Shown one piece after another: positions 11,801 through 20,800 of a stretch of 27,719 nt of DNA (position 1 is its first letter; each line of letters opens with the position of its first letter). A model generated the notes under the pieces. That model searched no databases. It saw only the letters and a program-made list of their open reading frames with translations, and was not told the DNA's origin. The DNA is taken from the NCBI GenBank assembly GCA_012515695.1, contig JAAYXX010000222.1:1-27719 (forward strand). Direction: 5' to 3'. The position numbers and the translations under genes are program-made. This DNA comes from Chloroflexota bacterium. Its GTDB lineage: Bacteria; Chloroflexota; Anaerolineae; UBA1429.

Positions 11801-14800
11801 CCCAGGCTGTCCCGGCTCCATTCGGGCGCGGGCAGCGCCTTGCGGTCCACCTTGCCGCTGGACGTCATGGGGAACGTGTCCATCACGACGAACGCCGACG
11901 GAACCATGTATTCTGGCAGGCGCTCCCGTAGATAGCCGCGCAGGTCGCTCGTCTCGGGAGCCTCTCCATCCACCAGCAGGTAGGCCACCAGCCGCTTGTC
12001 GCCCGGCGTGTCCTCTCGCGCCAGAACCACCACATCCCGCAACCCCGGATATTGGCCCAGCACCGCCTGTATCTCGCCTAGCTCGATGCGAAAGCCGCGC
12101 AACTTGACCTGAAAGTCCACGCGCCCCAGAAACTCGATATTGCCATCGGGGAGATAGCGGCCCAGATCGCCGGTCTTGTACAGCCGCTCTCGCGCATCCT
12201 GCGCAAAGGGGTTTGCCACAAAGCGTTCGGCGGTCAGTTCTGGGCGGTTGATATAGCCCCGCGCCAGCCCGTCTCCGCCCACGTAAATCTCTCCCGGCAC
12301 GCCGATGGGCGTCGGCTGCATGTGCTCATCCAGGATGTAAACCGAGCTATTGGCGAGGGGGCGGCCAATGGGAACCGTGCGGCGAATCTGCCCCCAGTTG
12401 GTGACCGTGTAGGATGTAGATAGAGTGCTGTTCTCTGTCGGGCCATAGCCGTTGGTCAGCAACACGCCGTCCAACTTTTCGAGCACCCGTTTGAAATGGG
12501 TTGGGGAAGCCACATCACCGCCGGTGATGATATGCTTCACATGCTTCAGGTCTTCCAGCCGCTCGTCTACCAACAACTGGAACAGGCTGGTCGTCAGCCA
12601 TACATGGGTCACGCCATACCGGCGCAGCCCCTCCCCGATCTCGGCCAGGGAAAGCTGGTGGGGCGGCAACACCGCCAGCCGCCCGCCGTTCAACAGCGGC
12701 CCCCAGATTTCCAGCGTGGCCGCGTCGAACGAGATGGGCGCATACTGGGGGAACACCACGTCCGGCCCCAGATCAACATAGTCGGTCCCCTTCACCAGGC
12801 GCACCACGCCCCGATGCAGAACCCCCACCCCCTTGGGGCGGCCCGTAGACCCGGAGGTGTACATGACATACGCCAGGCTATCCGCCGTGGCCCCGCTGGT
12901 GGGGTTCTCGGCGCTCTCCCCGGCGAAACGCTGCCAGTCGCCATCCAGGCAGATCACCGCGCCGGGCAGCGCGGACAACCGCGACGCGGACAACTGCTCC
13001 GCCAGGTGTGGCTGGGTCAGCAGAATGGAAACGCCTCCATCCTGCAAGGTAAAGGCCAGCCGCTCTTGCGGCAGATCGGGGCCGAGCGGCAAATAAGCGC
13101 CACCCGCCTTTAGAATCGCCAGGTGGGCCACCACCATTTCCACCGAACGCTCCATAATCAGCCCGACCAGCACATCCGGCCCCACGCCCAACGCCTGTAG
13201 ATGGTGCGCCAGTTGGTTCGCCCGCCGGTTCACCTCGGCATAGGTGTACTCCTCATCTCCGAACAGCAGCGCCACAGCGTCCGGCGTGCGCGCGGCCTGC
13301 TCCGCGAACAGGTCGTGAACGGTGGCATCGCGTGGGTAGGGCGATGTCACAACGGCCCACTCGTCCAGCAATTGCCGCCGCTCCGCCTCGGCCAGCAAAG
13401 GCAGCCGCGACACCTGCTGATCGGGGTTGGCGATAATGCCTTCTAGCAGGCGCAGGAAATGTCGGGCCATCCGCTCGATGGTGGCCTCTTCGAACAGGTC
13501 CGTGTTGTACTCGAAAATCCCCTTGAGCGAGCCACCGGCCCCCTGTTCGACAAACAGCGTCAGGTCAAACTTGGCCGTGCCGGTCTCGACATCCAGCAGG
13601 TCCAGCGTCATCCCCGGCAGCGACAGGCGGTCCATCGGGGTCTCTTCCAGAGCAAATAACGCCTGGAACAAAGGGGTGTAACTCAGCGTGCGCGCGGGCT
13701 GCAACTCGTCCACCAGCATCTCAAAGGGCACATCCTGGTGGGCATACGCCTCCAGCGCCGTTTCCCGCGTCCGCGCCAGCAATTGCCGAAAGGTGGGCGC
13801 GCCGGACAGGTCGCCCCGCATGACCAGCGTGTTCACAAAGCAGCCAATCAGCCCTTCGATCTCGCCCCGGTTGCGGTTGGCCACCGGCGTGCCGACGCAA
13901 ATATCCTCCTGCCGGGTGTAGCGATACAGCAACGCCTGGAACGCGGCCAACAGGGTCATGAACAGAGTAGCGCCCTCCCGACGACTCAATGCCTGCACGC
14001 CATCCGACAGGGTCTTGGGAATCTCGAACGCGTAATGCGCGCCGTTGTACGTCAACACAGCCGGGCGCGGCCAGTCCGTAGGGAGTTCCAACATAGACGG
14101 CGCGTCCGCCAACTGCTTCCGCCAATAATCGAGTTGTCGCGTCAGCACCCCGCCCTGCAACCACTCGCGCTGCCAATGGGCGAAATCCGCATACTGGATG
14201 GGCGGGTCTGGCAGAGGGGAGGCCCGCCCGGCGGCATAGGCGTCGTACAGCGCGGCCAGTTCGCGCACCAACACCGCCACCGACCACCCATCCGAGGCGA
14301 TATGGTACATGGTCAGCAGTACGATGTATTCCCGCTCGCCCAACCGCAGCAGCCGCACGCGCAGCAGCAGGTCTCGCGTCAGGTCAAAGGGCTGCCGGGC
14401 ATCCTCCGCGGCCATCCGCTGCCATGCGGCCTCCCGCTCGGCCTGCGGCAGGTCGCGCAGATCTACCACGGGCAGCGGCACCTCTACCTTGTCCTGGATG
14501 CACTGCATCACGTGGCCCATCTTGGCGACAAAGGTGGCGCGCAGGGTCTCGTGGCGCCGGACGATCTCCTGGAGACTGCGCTGCAAGGCAGGCACATTCA
14601 GGTCCCCCGTCAACCGCACGGCGGCGGGGATGTTGTATAGCGGGCTGTCCGGCTCCATCTGGTGCAGGAACCACATGCGCTGTTGGGCAAAAGACAGGGG
14701 ATATGTCTGCGGGTCGGGTCGCTTGCCAATGCTTAACCCGGCACCTTGTTTTCTCTTTAGACGCTCTACAAGCAAAGCGCGCTTTTCCGGTGAAAGGTCT

Positions 14801-14826
14801 GCAATACGCTTGCGTAATTCGCTCAT
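5821..14826 (-). CDS. Non-ribosomal peptide synthetase with embedded sulfotransferase: C-A-T-ST-C-A-T-E
   Basis: A 3001-aa, two-module NRPS. Residues 1-30 (MSELRKRIADLSPEKRALL) look like an N-terminal linker/docking region. C1 (42-485) carries Y174-H175-IAS-D179-G, so the first His of HHxxxDG is Tyr while the catalytic second His is kept. A1 (505-1000) has D701, A702, L705, W743, I767, G769, G793, T801, L802, K992: code DALWIGGTLK, near the valine code DAFWIGGTFK. Its A2 core reads LPLGPDLP instead of the usual L-D-P. Carrier Ser1049 (GGDSL). Residues 1155-1437 are a PAPS-dependent sulfotransferase domain. C2 (1468-1915) has H1611-H1612-IVS-DG. A2 (1935-2430) has D2136, A2137, Q2140, D2178, L2204, G2206, M2229, V2237, D2238, K2425: code DAQDLGMVDK, nine of ten with the glutamine code DAQDLGVVDK. 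Carrier Ser2482. An epimerisation domain (2532-2970) ends the protein, followed by a short acidic tail (LDQQELDEILLELKEA). It starts in a 4-bp ATGA overlap with the upstream gene. Prediction: adds a Val-like residue, then D-Gln. Confidence 0.97.
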   Translation of the reverse strand: MSELRKRIADLSPEKRALLVERLKRKQGAGLSIGKRPDPQTYPLSFAQQRMWFLHQMEPDSPLYNIPAAVRLTGDLNVPALQRSLQEIVRRHETLRATFVAKMGHVMQCIQDKVEVPLPVVDLRDLPQAEREAAWQRMAAEDARQPFDLTRDLLLRVRLLRLGEREYIVLLTMYHIASDGWSVAVLVRELAALYDAYAAGRASPLPDPPIQYADFAHWQREWLQGGVLTRQLDYWRKQLADAPSMLELPTDWPRPAVLTYNGAHYAFEIPKTLSDGVQALSRREGATLFMTLLAAFQALLYRYTRQEDICVGTPVANRNRGEIEGLIGCFVNTLVMRGDLSGAPTFRQLLARTRETALEAYAHQDVPFEMLVDELQPARTLSYTPLFQALFALEETPMDRLSLPGMTLDLLDVETGTAKFDLTLFVEQGAGGSLKGIFEYNTDLFEEATIERMARHFLRLLEGIIANPDQQVSRLPLLAEAERRQLLDEWAVVTSPYPRDATVHDLFAEQAARTPDAVALLFGDEEYTYAEVNRRANQLAHHLQALGVGPDVLVGLIMERSVEMVVAHLAILKAGGAYLPLGPDLPQERLAFTLQDGGVSILLTQPHLAEQLSASRLSALPGAVICLDGDWQRFAGESAENPTSGATADSLAYVMYTSGSTGRPKGVGVLHRGVVRLVKGTDYVDLGPDVVFPQYAPISFDAATLEIWGPLLNGGRLAVLPPHQLSLAEIGEGLRRYGVTHVWLTTSLFQLLVDERLEDLKHVKHIITGGDVASPTHFKRVLEKLDGVLLTNGYGPTENSTLSTSYTVTNWGQIRRTVPIGRPLANSSVYILDEHMQPTPIGVPGEIYVGGDGLARGYINRPELTAERFVANPFAQDARERLYKTGDLGRYLPDGNIEFLGRVDFQVKLRGFRIELGEIQAVLGQYPGLRDVVVLAREDTPGDKRLVAYLLVDGEAPETSDLRGYLRERLPEYMVPSAFVVMDTFPMTSSGKVDRKALPAPEWSRDSLGQEYVAPRTPVEQFLAEKWQEVLGVERVGIHDNFFELGGDSLQAAMLINKMQEDLNVNTHVRTIFMAPTIAEMAPYMIEYYPDAVAKIGQTANGTTLQETIELTIVDDESGLAAGSSIVNADSIAHIRRLVKTLPPRDEQTDAVGRKNPPAIFILSPPRSGSTLLRTMLAGHAGLFAPPEMDLLSFNTLDERRAAFSGENSFWLQGAIRAVMEARGIEVEEARRLMEAYEAQKLSTREFCRRLQEWIAPRVLVDKTPVYALDVEILRRMESDFREARYIHLVRHPYASVYSFIEAKLDQIFFRYAHPFSRRALAELVWIISHQNILAFLQSVPAERQHRIAFEQLVRDPEGSMRELCQFLGIEFHSCLVQPYDGKRMTDGIQDGVQMVGDFKFYLRDKIDPEVADRWKRFHTTDFLSDIGWDLAESLGYQRSTVDAQATREAASSQEWRLRPVSRQSLGELPLSFAQQRLWFLDQFEPGNSFYNIPSAVRMTGALDVQALEQSINEIIQRHEVLRTTFSAVDGRATQTIAPSLSVTIPVTDLRGLSDAAGQEGAVSRAKRDALVQQLAQDEARRPFDLSRGPLLRVRLLRLDEQEHVLLLTMHHIVSDGWSTGVLIRELAAFYQAFVESKPASLPPLPIQYADYAYWQREWLRGDSLQSELAYWKERLRGCPEHLELPTDRPRPAVRTLRGATHWFELPGALAQGVVRLARKERASLFMTLLAAFQTLLYRYTGQDDICVGTPVANRNRPEIEPLIGFFVNTLVLRGDLSGNPTFRQLLRRVRQVALGAYAHQDVPFEMLVDELSVARDMSRTPLFQVMFTVQDAPMESLRIPGLTLSPLATDSGAAKFDLILTVVKKRTALRASLEYNTDLFDAATIERMAGHFRALVEGIVATPDAPIAALPLLTADERAQLLYAWNATEAEYAHTQTIPALFARQAARTPDAVAVVYQGESLTYGELNRRANQLAHHLQTLGVGPEVLVGLCVERSVDMLVGLMGILKAGGAYVPLDPSYPPERLAYMLTDASVPVLLTQGRLLAQLPTFAGETVCLDRDWAAIARQPEQEPDSLVGPENLAYVIYTSGSTGKPKGTMVSHRSALNLAAALREQIYTHLPRRPLRVSLNAPLSFDASAQEWLMLLYGDALHVIPQDMRLDGDALVRYVREQQLDVLDCVPSQLKLLLGAGLLAEGEWVPGAVLPGGEAIDPATWAVLRQAPSTEFYNMYGPTECTVDSTIGWVRACGERPSIGKPVSNARLYVLDGQGEPVPVGVPGELYIGGAGVSRGYLQRPELTAERFVPDPFSGEPGARLYRTGDRVRYLPDGNVEFLGRLDDQVKLRGYRIELGEIEAVLREQAGIRDAVVLVREDQPGHQRLVAYVVPEGQPPSIAELRAQLGHTLPEYMVPSTYVFLEAFPLTPNAKVDRRALPAPEAARPDLESDYVAPRTPEEQIMAGIWAQVLGVEQVGVYDNFFELGGDSILSIQVVARANQAGLRISPRQVFQYPTVAALAAVAGKGPQVQAEQGVVTGAVPLTPIQRHFFAQNLPNPHHWNQAVLLEVREALDPDLLRRTVQHLMAHHDALRLRFHRTAEGWQQTNADLDGRVPFSLVDLSGVPEGEQQAAIEREATRLQSSLHLTEGPLWQVAYMRLGDGRPGRLLLVAHHLTIDGVSWRVLFEDLQTVYRQLQQGQPLALPLKTTSFRQWASRLEEYARRDALREQLRYWQSLGEGVYPLPVDWPEGANTEASAEWVRGGLTEDETVALLRDVPAAYGTEINDALLTALAQAFRERTGVPSLLVDLEGHGRESLFDDVDLSRTVGWFTALYPVRLDLGMIEHPGEALKAIKEQLRGIPQRGLGYGLLRYLGDDRAALQALPQAQVSFNYLGQFELGLNDALLAPARESAGPERDPAATRAYLLDISASVRGGRLQVDWLYSRNQYRRETIEALAEGYLRALRELVAHCQSPEAGGYTASDFPEASLDQQELDEILLELKEASGDE
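5834..5850 (-). promoter_or_regulatory. Ribosome binding site deciding the GTG start of the fourth synthetase gene
   Basis: On the minus strand AAGGAGG lies inside the last codons of the upstream gene, six bases before GTG at 5831 and three before another GTG at 5834. In the new frame a TGA occurs a few codons upstream, and no in-frame ATG comes before the C-domain opening motif. The site supports GTG 5831 and re-initiation coupled to termination of the upstream gene at 5821. Confidence 0.75.
5917..7233 (-). other. Epimerisation (E) domain
   Basis: Residues about 2532-2970 of the 3001-aa NRPS. It opens with VPLTPIQRHFF, has H2665-H2666-LTI-D2670-GVSWR (the HHxxxDGxSW of E domains), DVDLSRTVGWFTALYPV near 2813-2829 and QVSFNYLGQF near 2880. 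It follows the Gln-coding module, so the released peptidyl residue is expected as D-Gln. The next protein begins with a DCL-type condensation domain, as expected after epimerisation. Confidence 0.93.
9395..9429. repeat. 35-bp perfect direct repeat, copy 1 (C2 domain)
   Basis: Identical to 13706-13740 including synonymous positions. Both encode the HQDVPFEMLVDEL segment of LCL condensation domains in the same gene. It indicates recent duplication or gene conversion between the two modules and is a likely site of recombination and assembly error. Confidence 0.7.
10516..11364 (-). other. Embedded sulfotransferase (ST) domain of the C-A-T-ST-C-A-T-E synthetase
   Basis: Residues about 1155-1437 of the 3001-aa NRPS. 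The PAPS 5'-phosphosulfate loop is SPPRSGSTLLRTML (1164-1177), and the 3'-phosphate site is RYIHLVRHPYASVYSF (1285-1300, Arg1291 and a following Ser). The C-terminal part has VGDFKFYLRDKIDPEVADRW (1396-1415), typical of the Sulfotransfer_3-like family. It sits directly after the carrier domain of the Val-like module (Ser1049), separated by a linker of about 60 residues, and before the next C domain. Known inline STs in assembly lines (CurM and the olefin synthases) sulfonate a beta-hydroxyl on a carrier-bound chain. Here the only hydroxyl the line visibly makes is from the KR two residues earlier. Confidence 0.88.
13706..13740. repeat. 35-bp perfect direct repeat, copy 2 (C1 domain)
   Basis: Second copy of the repeat at 9395-9429, in the first condensation domain of the 3001-aa synthetase. 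A near-identical version also occurs around 1658-1684 in the second C domain of the downstream gene. Confidence 0.7.
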
Positions 14827-14837
14827 CTACCATCTCC
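14823..14837 (-). promoter_or_regulatory. ATGA stop/start overlap with upstream SD
   Basis: The TGA of the PKS-NRPS gene (14825-14823) overlaps the ATG of the next NRPS gene (14826-14824). GGAG at 14837-14834 lies seven bases upstream of the ATG. This is a standard sign of translational coupling. Confidence 0.8.
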
Positions 14838-17800
14838 ATCATTCAAGGCAGTCTCGTCGTCCAGCAGCCGTTGCACATCTTGGTCCGAGAGACCCTCCAG
14901 CTCATCCAGCAATTCGCTCAGCCCTTCCTCGTCCAGGCTCGCAGCCTGTAGCTCTGCAATAGTCAGAGATAAAGCCGCCACCGTGGGCGATTCGAACAGG
15001 GCGCGCAGAGGCACTTCGACCCCAAACGCCTCGCGCACACGCGAAGCCAGTTGAGCCGCCAGCAGGGAATGCCCGCCGAGGTCAAAGAAATCGTCCTCCA
15101 CGCCCACCCGCTCCACGCGCAACACTTCCGCCCACAGGCCAGCCAACTCTTCCTCCAGCGGGGTGCGTGGGGCCACATAGGGCCGCGCCGCCGCGCCTCG
15201 TCTGTCGTCCGTGGGACGCGGCAATGCCCGCCGATCCACTTTGCCAGTAGGCAAGGTAGGCATTGTTTCCAACAACACCATCGCCGATGGCACCATGTAC
15301 TCCGGCAACCTGTCCCGCAGATATTCCCGCAACTCGTCCGCCGTCAGGGCCGCGCCCTCTGCCCCCACGACATAGGCCGCCAGATACTTTTCGCCGTCCT
15401 CGTCCTCCCACGGCTGGACCGCCGCCACGCGCACAGCGGGGTGGCGCTCTAGCAGGGCCTCGATCTCGCCCGGCTCTACGCGATACCCGCGAATCTTGAC
15501 CTGATAGTCTGCCCGCCCCATGAACTCGATAGTCCCATCGGGCAGGTAGCGCGCCAGATCGCCGGTGCGATACAGCCGCGCCCCCGGCTCGCCGCCAAAG
15601 GGGTCGGGCACAAACCGCTCCGCCGTCAGGTCAGGGTGATGCAGGTAACCCCGCGCCAACGCCACCCCGCCCAGGTACAACTCTCCGACCACGCCCACGG
15701 GAACCGACTGGCCGCGCCCGTCGAGAATATAGGCGGTGCGGTTGGGCAGCGGCTTCCCGATGGGCACCCGACTATCAGGCGCTCGCCCATCAGGCGGCAC
15801 GAGAAAAGTGGTGGCCGTAATGACCGTCTCGGTGGGGCCGTAGGCGTTCAGCAGGCGCACGCTCCGCAGCGGGGTCTGCATCCAGCGCCGCACCGCCTCC
15901 GGGCGCATGGCGTCGCCGCCAGGGATCACCAGCCGCAGACCGCCCGCCGGTGTCGCCGCGTCATTCCCGGCCCACGCCTGCGCCAGATGTTGCCAATAAG
16001 CCGTGGGCAAGTTGGCGACGGTCACGCCCTCTCGCGCTATCCGCCGGGCAAACTCGTCGGGCGACCAGAGATCGCGTCCCCGCAACACCACCGTGGCCCC
16101 CACGGTCAGCGCGCCCAGGATTTGCTCCAGCGACGGGTCAAAGTTCATCGAAGGGAACTGGAGCACCCGATCCCCGGCGCGTAATGCGTAATGCGCGGCC
16201 ACATCGCGGATATGCGTCGCCAGCGCCGCGTGAGAGACCCCCACCCCCTTGGGCATACCCGTAGAGCCAGAGGTATAGATCACATAGGCCAGACTTTGCG
16301 GCGGCACGCTGACAGGCGGGTTGTCCGCCTGCTGGCCCGCAATCGCCGCCGCGTCCGCGTCCAGGCGGACAAGTTGCGCCCCGCGCGCGGGCAGGCTTGC
16401 CGCAAGTGTCTGCTCGGTAATCAACGCGACAACCCCGGCATCTTGCAGCATAAACGCCAGCCGTTCCACCGGGTAGCCGGGATCGAGCGGCACATACACC
16501 CCGCCCGCCTTGAGCGCCGCCAGCAGCGCCACCACCGCCGCCTGCGAGCGTTCCAGGTATACCCCCACCATCACTTCCGGGCCGACGCCCAGTTGCCGCA
16601 GATGGTGGGCGAGTTGGTTCGCCTGTCGGTTCAGTTCCCCATAGGTCAGCATGCTGCCATCACAAGTCACCGCCAGAGCGTCGGGCGCGCGCTCGGCCTG
16701 CGCCTCGAACCGCACCACGACGCTGGTCTCAGGGGCCGCGCCCGTGGCGGTGCGGTTCCACTCGACGACGATCTGCTGCCGCTCGTCCGCCGTCAGCAGC
16801 GGCAGGTCGGCTATGCGGCAGTCCGGGTCTGCCGTCACCCCTTCCAGCAGTGCGCGGAAATGCGCCAGCATCCGGTCTATGGTGGACGGATCGAACAGGT
16901 CCGCGTTATAGTTCAAATACCCCCGCAGCCCCTCCTCGGACTGTTCCATCGACAGCGCCAGATCAAACTTGGCGGTCCCGTTGTCCACCGGCAAGGGGCG
17001 GAAGGTCACATCGGGCAGGCGCAGCGCCTCCAATGGCGCAGCTTGCAGGTCAAACATCACCTGGAACAGCGGTGAGCGGCTCATATCGCGCCGGGGATGC
17101 AGCGCCTCTACCAGCGCCTCAAAGGGCACTTCCTGGTGAGCATAGGCCCCCAGCGCCACCTGACGCACCCGGCCTAGCAATTCGCGGAAGGTGGGGTTGC
17201 CCGACAGGTCTATGCGCAGGGCCAGCGTATTCAGCAAAAAGCCGATCAACCCCTCTGTCTCGGAGCGGTTGCGGTTGGCCACCGGCGTGCCGATGCAGAT
17301 GTCCTCCTGCCCCGTGTAGCGGTAGAGCAGCGTTTGCAGCCCGGCCAGCAGCGTCATGAACAGCGTGGTACCCTCTCGCTGGCTCAGGGCCTCTAGCGCG
17401 CCAGATAATTCCCGTGGCAGCGTGAACCAGGCATTGGCCCCGCGCGCCGTCTGCACGGCGGGTCGCGGGCGGTCGGTGGCGAGTTCTAGCGCCGGAGGCA
17501 GGTCCCCCAACTGCGCCTTCCAATAGGCCATCTGCGCTTCCAGCGCCTCCCCCTCCATCCAGGCCCGCTGCCATGCCGCCCAATCCGCGTACTGGATGGG
17601 CAGTTCGGGCAACGGCGAGGGCCGCCCGGCGGCAAATGCCTCATACAGCGCCGCCAGTTCGCGAATCAATACGGCCACCGACCAGCCGTCGGAAATGATG
17701 TGGTGCATGCTCATCAGCAGCACTTGCTCGCGCTCGCCCAGTTGCAGCAGCGTCACCCGCATCAACGGCCCCTGGGTCAAATCAAAGGGCTGGCGGCCTT

Positions 17801-20800
17801 CCTGGCGGGCCAGTTCCATCACGCGGGCCTCGCGCTCTGTCGCGGGCACGTCCCGCAGGTCTATCACAGCCAGCGGCAGTTCCATCTCGGCGGCGATACG
17901 CTGCACAGGCTGCCCCGCCGCCTCGCCGAACGTGGTACGCAGCGCCTCGTGGCGCTGCACGACGGCGTTCACGCACCGCTCCAGGATGGCCGGGTCCAAC
18001 ACCCCCGTCACCTGCACCGCCGCCGAGTTGTTGTACAGGGGACTGTCCGGCTCTAGCCGATCCAGGAACCACAGCCGTTGCTGGCCAAAGGAAAGCGGCA
18101 GTTCGTCCCCTCGTGGGATGCGCGGAATCGGCTGCATACTCGGCGTGTGGGCCTGCTCCTCGCGCCCCGCCTCGATCAGCGCGGCCAGCCCCGCCACCGT
18201 CGGCTCCTCGAACAGCTTGCGTAAGGGCAGCTCCATCCGGTACGTGTCTCGCACGCGGGAAATGAGTTGGGTCGCCAGCAGGGAATCGCCGCCCAATTGG
18301 AAAAAGTCGTCGTGGATGCCCACCTGCTCGATGCCCAGCACCTTTTGCCACATTTCCGCCAGCGCGCGCTCTAGATCGCTGCGCGGCGCGGCATATTCCG
18401 TCTGCAAGCCGGGCCGGGCCTGCACAGCCGCCTCCCCGACCTGCTCCGCCTGCTCCGCCGCCCGCTCGCTCCGCGCAACCACGCGCTCCAGGCGCAACAT
18501 CAGGTCGCCCGTGGAACAGGCCACCTGCGGGTATTCGCGCAGTGACAGAGCATGCTCAAAGGCAGCCGCTCCCTCTTCCGGCGTCAGGAACAACCCCGCC
18601 TCACCGCCCAGGGGTAGCCCCTGCTCTTCGGCAAACCGCCAGCCGTCCCAGTTCACGCTGATCCAGGGCACGCCAGTAGCGCGGCGCTGCTGCTGGGCGA
18701 TGGCGTCCAGGCAGGCATTCGCGCCAGCATAGGCGGCAAACCCCACCCCGCCCAGCAACGAGGCCAGCGAGGATGTGAGCAACACGAAATCGAGCGGCCT
18801 GTCGGCCAGCGCGTCGGCCAGCGCCAGCGAGCCGTGTAGCTTGGCGCGAAACTGCCGCTCGCAGGCGGCCCGGTCCGTCGCCGGAAGCGACGCCACCGCC
18901 GCGTCGCCCACCACCCCGGCAGCATGGATTACCCCGTGCAGCGCGCCAAAGCGGGACTGCGTCTCGGCTATCGCCTGCTCCAACTGCGCCCGATCCGCCA
19001 CGTCGGCCTGCAACAGCAACACCTCCGCGCCCAACGCCTCGCAGGCACGCACCGCCCGAATCCTGGCGCTGGTCGCGTCCGCCTCGTCGTGTGCCGCCAA
19101 CCAGCCGTCCCACTCGTCACGCGGGGGCAAGGGGGTGCGCCCCACCAGGGCCAGCCGGGCCTGTGCGCGCCGCGCCAACTGCTCGGCCAACGTCAGCCCG
19201 ATCCGCCCCAGGCCGCCGGTAATCAGGTAGACGCCGCCCGGACGCAGGCCCGCGCCTGGCGCCGCCTGCTTGCCTGGCGCCGCCTGTGTTTGAGGGATAA
19301 GCTCGAACGCCTGCACCCACCGATGGCGGCCCCGATAGGCCACAACGGCATCTGCCCCCGACAGGCATTCGCGAATCAGCCAGTCTGCCAGCCTCGCCCC
19401 ATCCTCCACAGCCAGCATATCCACCGCCCGGCAGCGCACGAGCGGATATTCCTGCGCGATCACCCGACCCAACGCCAGCAGCGGGGCCGCGCCCAGTGAC
19501 AACGACTCGCCGCCTGTTACGTCGTGCAGGCCGTCTGTAACCAGCACAAGCTCGACTGGCCCGGCCTCCGGTTGCCCCGCCCCCATCGCTTGCGCCAGAT
19601 AAAGCAACGGATAAAAGCCGCCGTCCAGCGCCTCCGTAACGGGCCTTTCGCCGTGCCCCATCCCCCACAGGTACACGACCCCGGCGGGGGCGGCCCCCGT
19701 TGCAGCCAACGCCCGCAGCAGCCGCTCATAGTGTTCCGGCTCTTGCGGGTTCAGCAGATAATGGTGCGGGTCGGTCTGGGCAAAGCGCCCGCCCGGCGTC
19801 ACGGTAATCGCCTGTCGGCCCATCGCTTGCAGCCTGTCGGCCACTTGCGCCGTCAGCCCGCCAAGCTCGCCAAACAGCAACCAGTTCCCCTCCCCCTCGG
19901 CGGCTGGCCGGGGCAGCGGTGCGCGCTTCCAGGAAGGAAGGTAGAACCAATCCTGCACGCGGGGTTCCTTGCGCAACTCTTTCCGCGCCTGCCCGGTCGG
20001 GTCCAGTTCGATAAAGTAGCGCCGTCGCTCAAAGGGGTAGGTGGGCAAAGGCAGCCGATAGCGCCGCTCGTCGGCATAGAACCCGGCCCAATCCACTCGC
20101 ACCCCGGCCAGCCACAGCCGCCCCAACGCGCCCAGTACAAAGGCCGCGTCGGGCTGTTCGTCCTTGGGATGGCGCAGAGTCGGCAGCACCACCCGGTCCG
20201 CAGTGGCCGCCGGGTGACGGCGCGCTAGCGTGGTCAGCGTCTGGCCCGGCCCCACTTCGAGCAGCACGCGGCTCGGCTCCTTGAGCAGTTCTTCCACCCC
20301 CTGCCCAAAGCGCACCGGCTGGCGCAGGTGGCTGGCCCAATACGCGGGATCAGTCGCCTGATCGGGGGTCATCCACGTGCCGGTAACGTTCGAGATCAAG
20401 AGGATGGTGGGGGCATGCAACTCGACCTGGGCCACCCGCTCGGTAAAGGCGTCCAGGATCGGGTCCATCATCGGCGAGTGAAAGGCGTGCGAGGTATGCA
20501 AGGGGCGGCAATCCACCCCTGCGTCTGCCAGCCGTCGCGCCAGTTCGTCCACAGCGTCCGTTGGGCCAGACACTACGCTCATGCCCGGCGCGTTCAACAC
20601 CGCCACGGACAGCCGCTCATCCAGGCACGGGCGCACCTCCGCTTCCGCCAGAGGCACGCTCAACATGGAACCGGCGGGTAGCGCCTGCATCATTCGCCCG
20701 CGAGCAGCCACCAACGCCAGGGCGTCATCCAGGCTGAACACGCCCGCCAGACAGGCCGCCACATACTCCCCAATGCTGTGGCCGATGAGCGCGTCCGGTT

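Noticed and set aside
18678..20178. Possible DH or ER domain between AT and KR
   Set aside because: No HxxxGxxxxP or ER nucleotide motif is seen; the stretch fits the KR structural subdomain.
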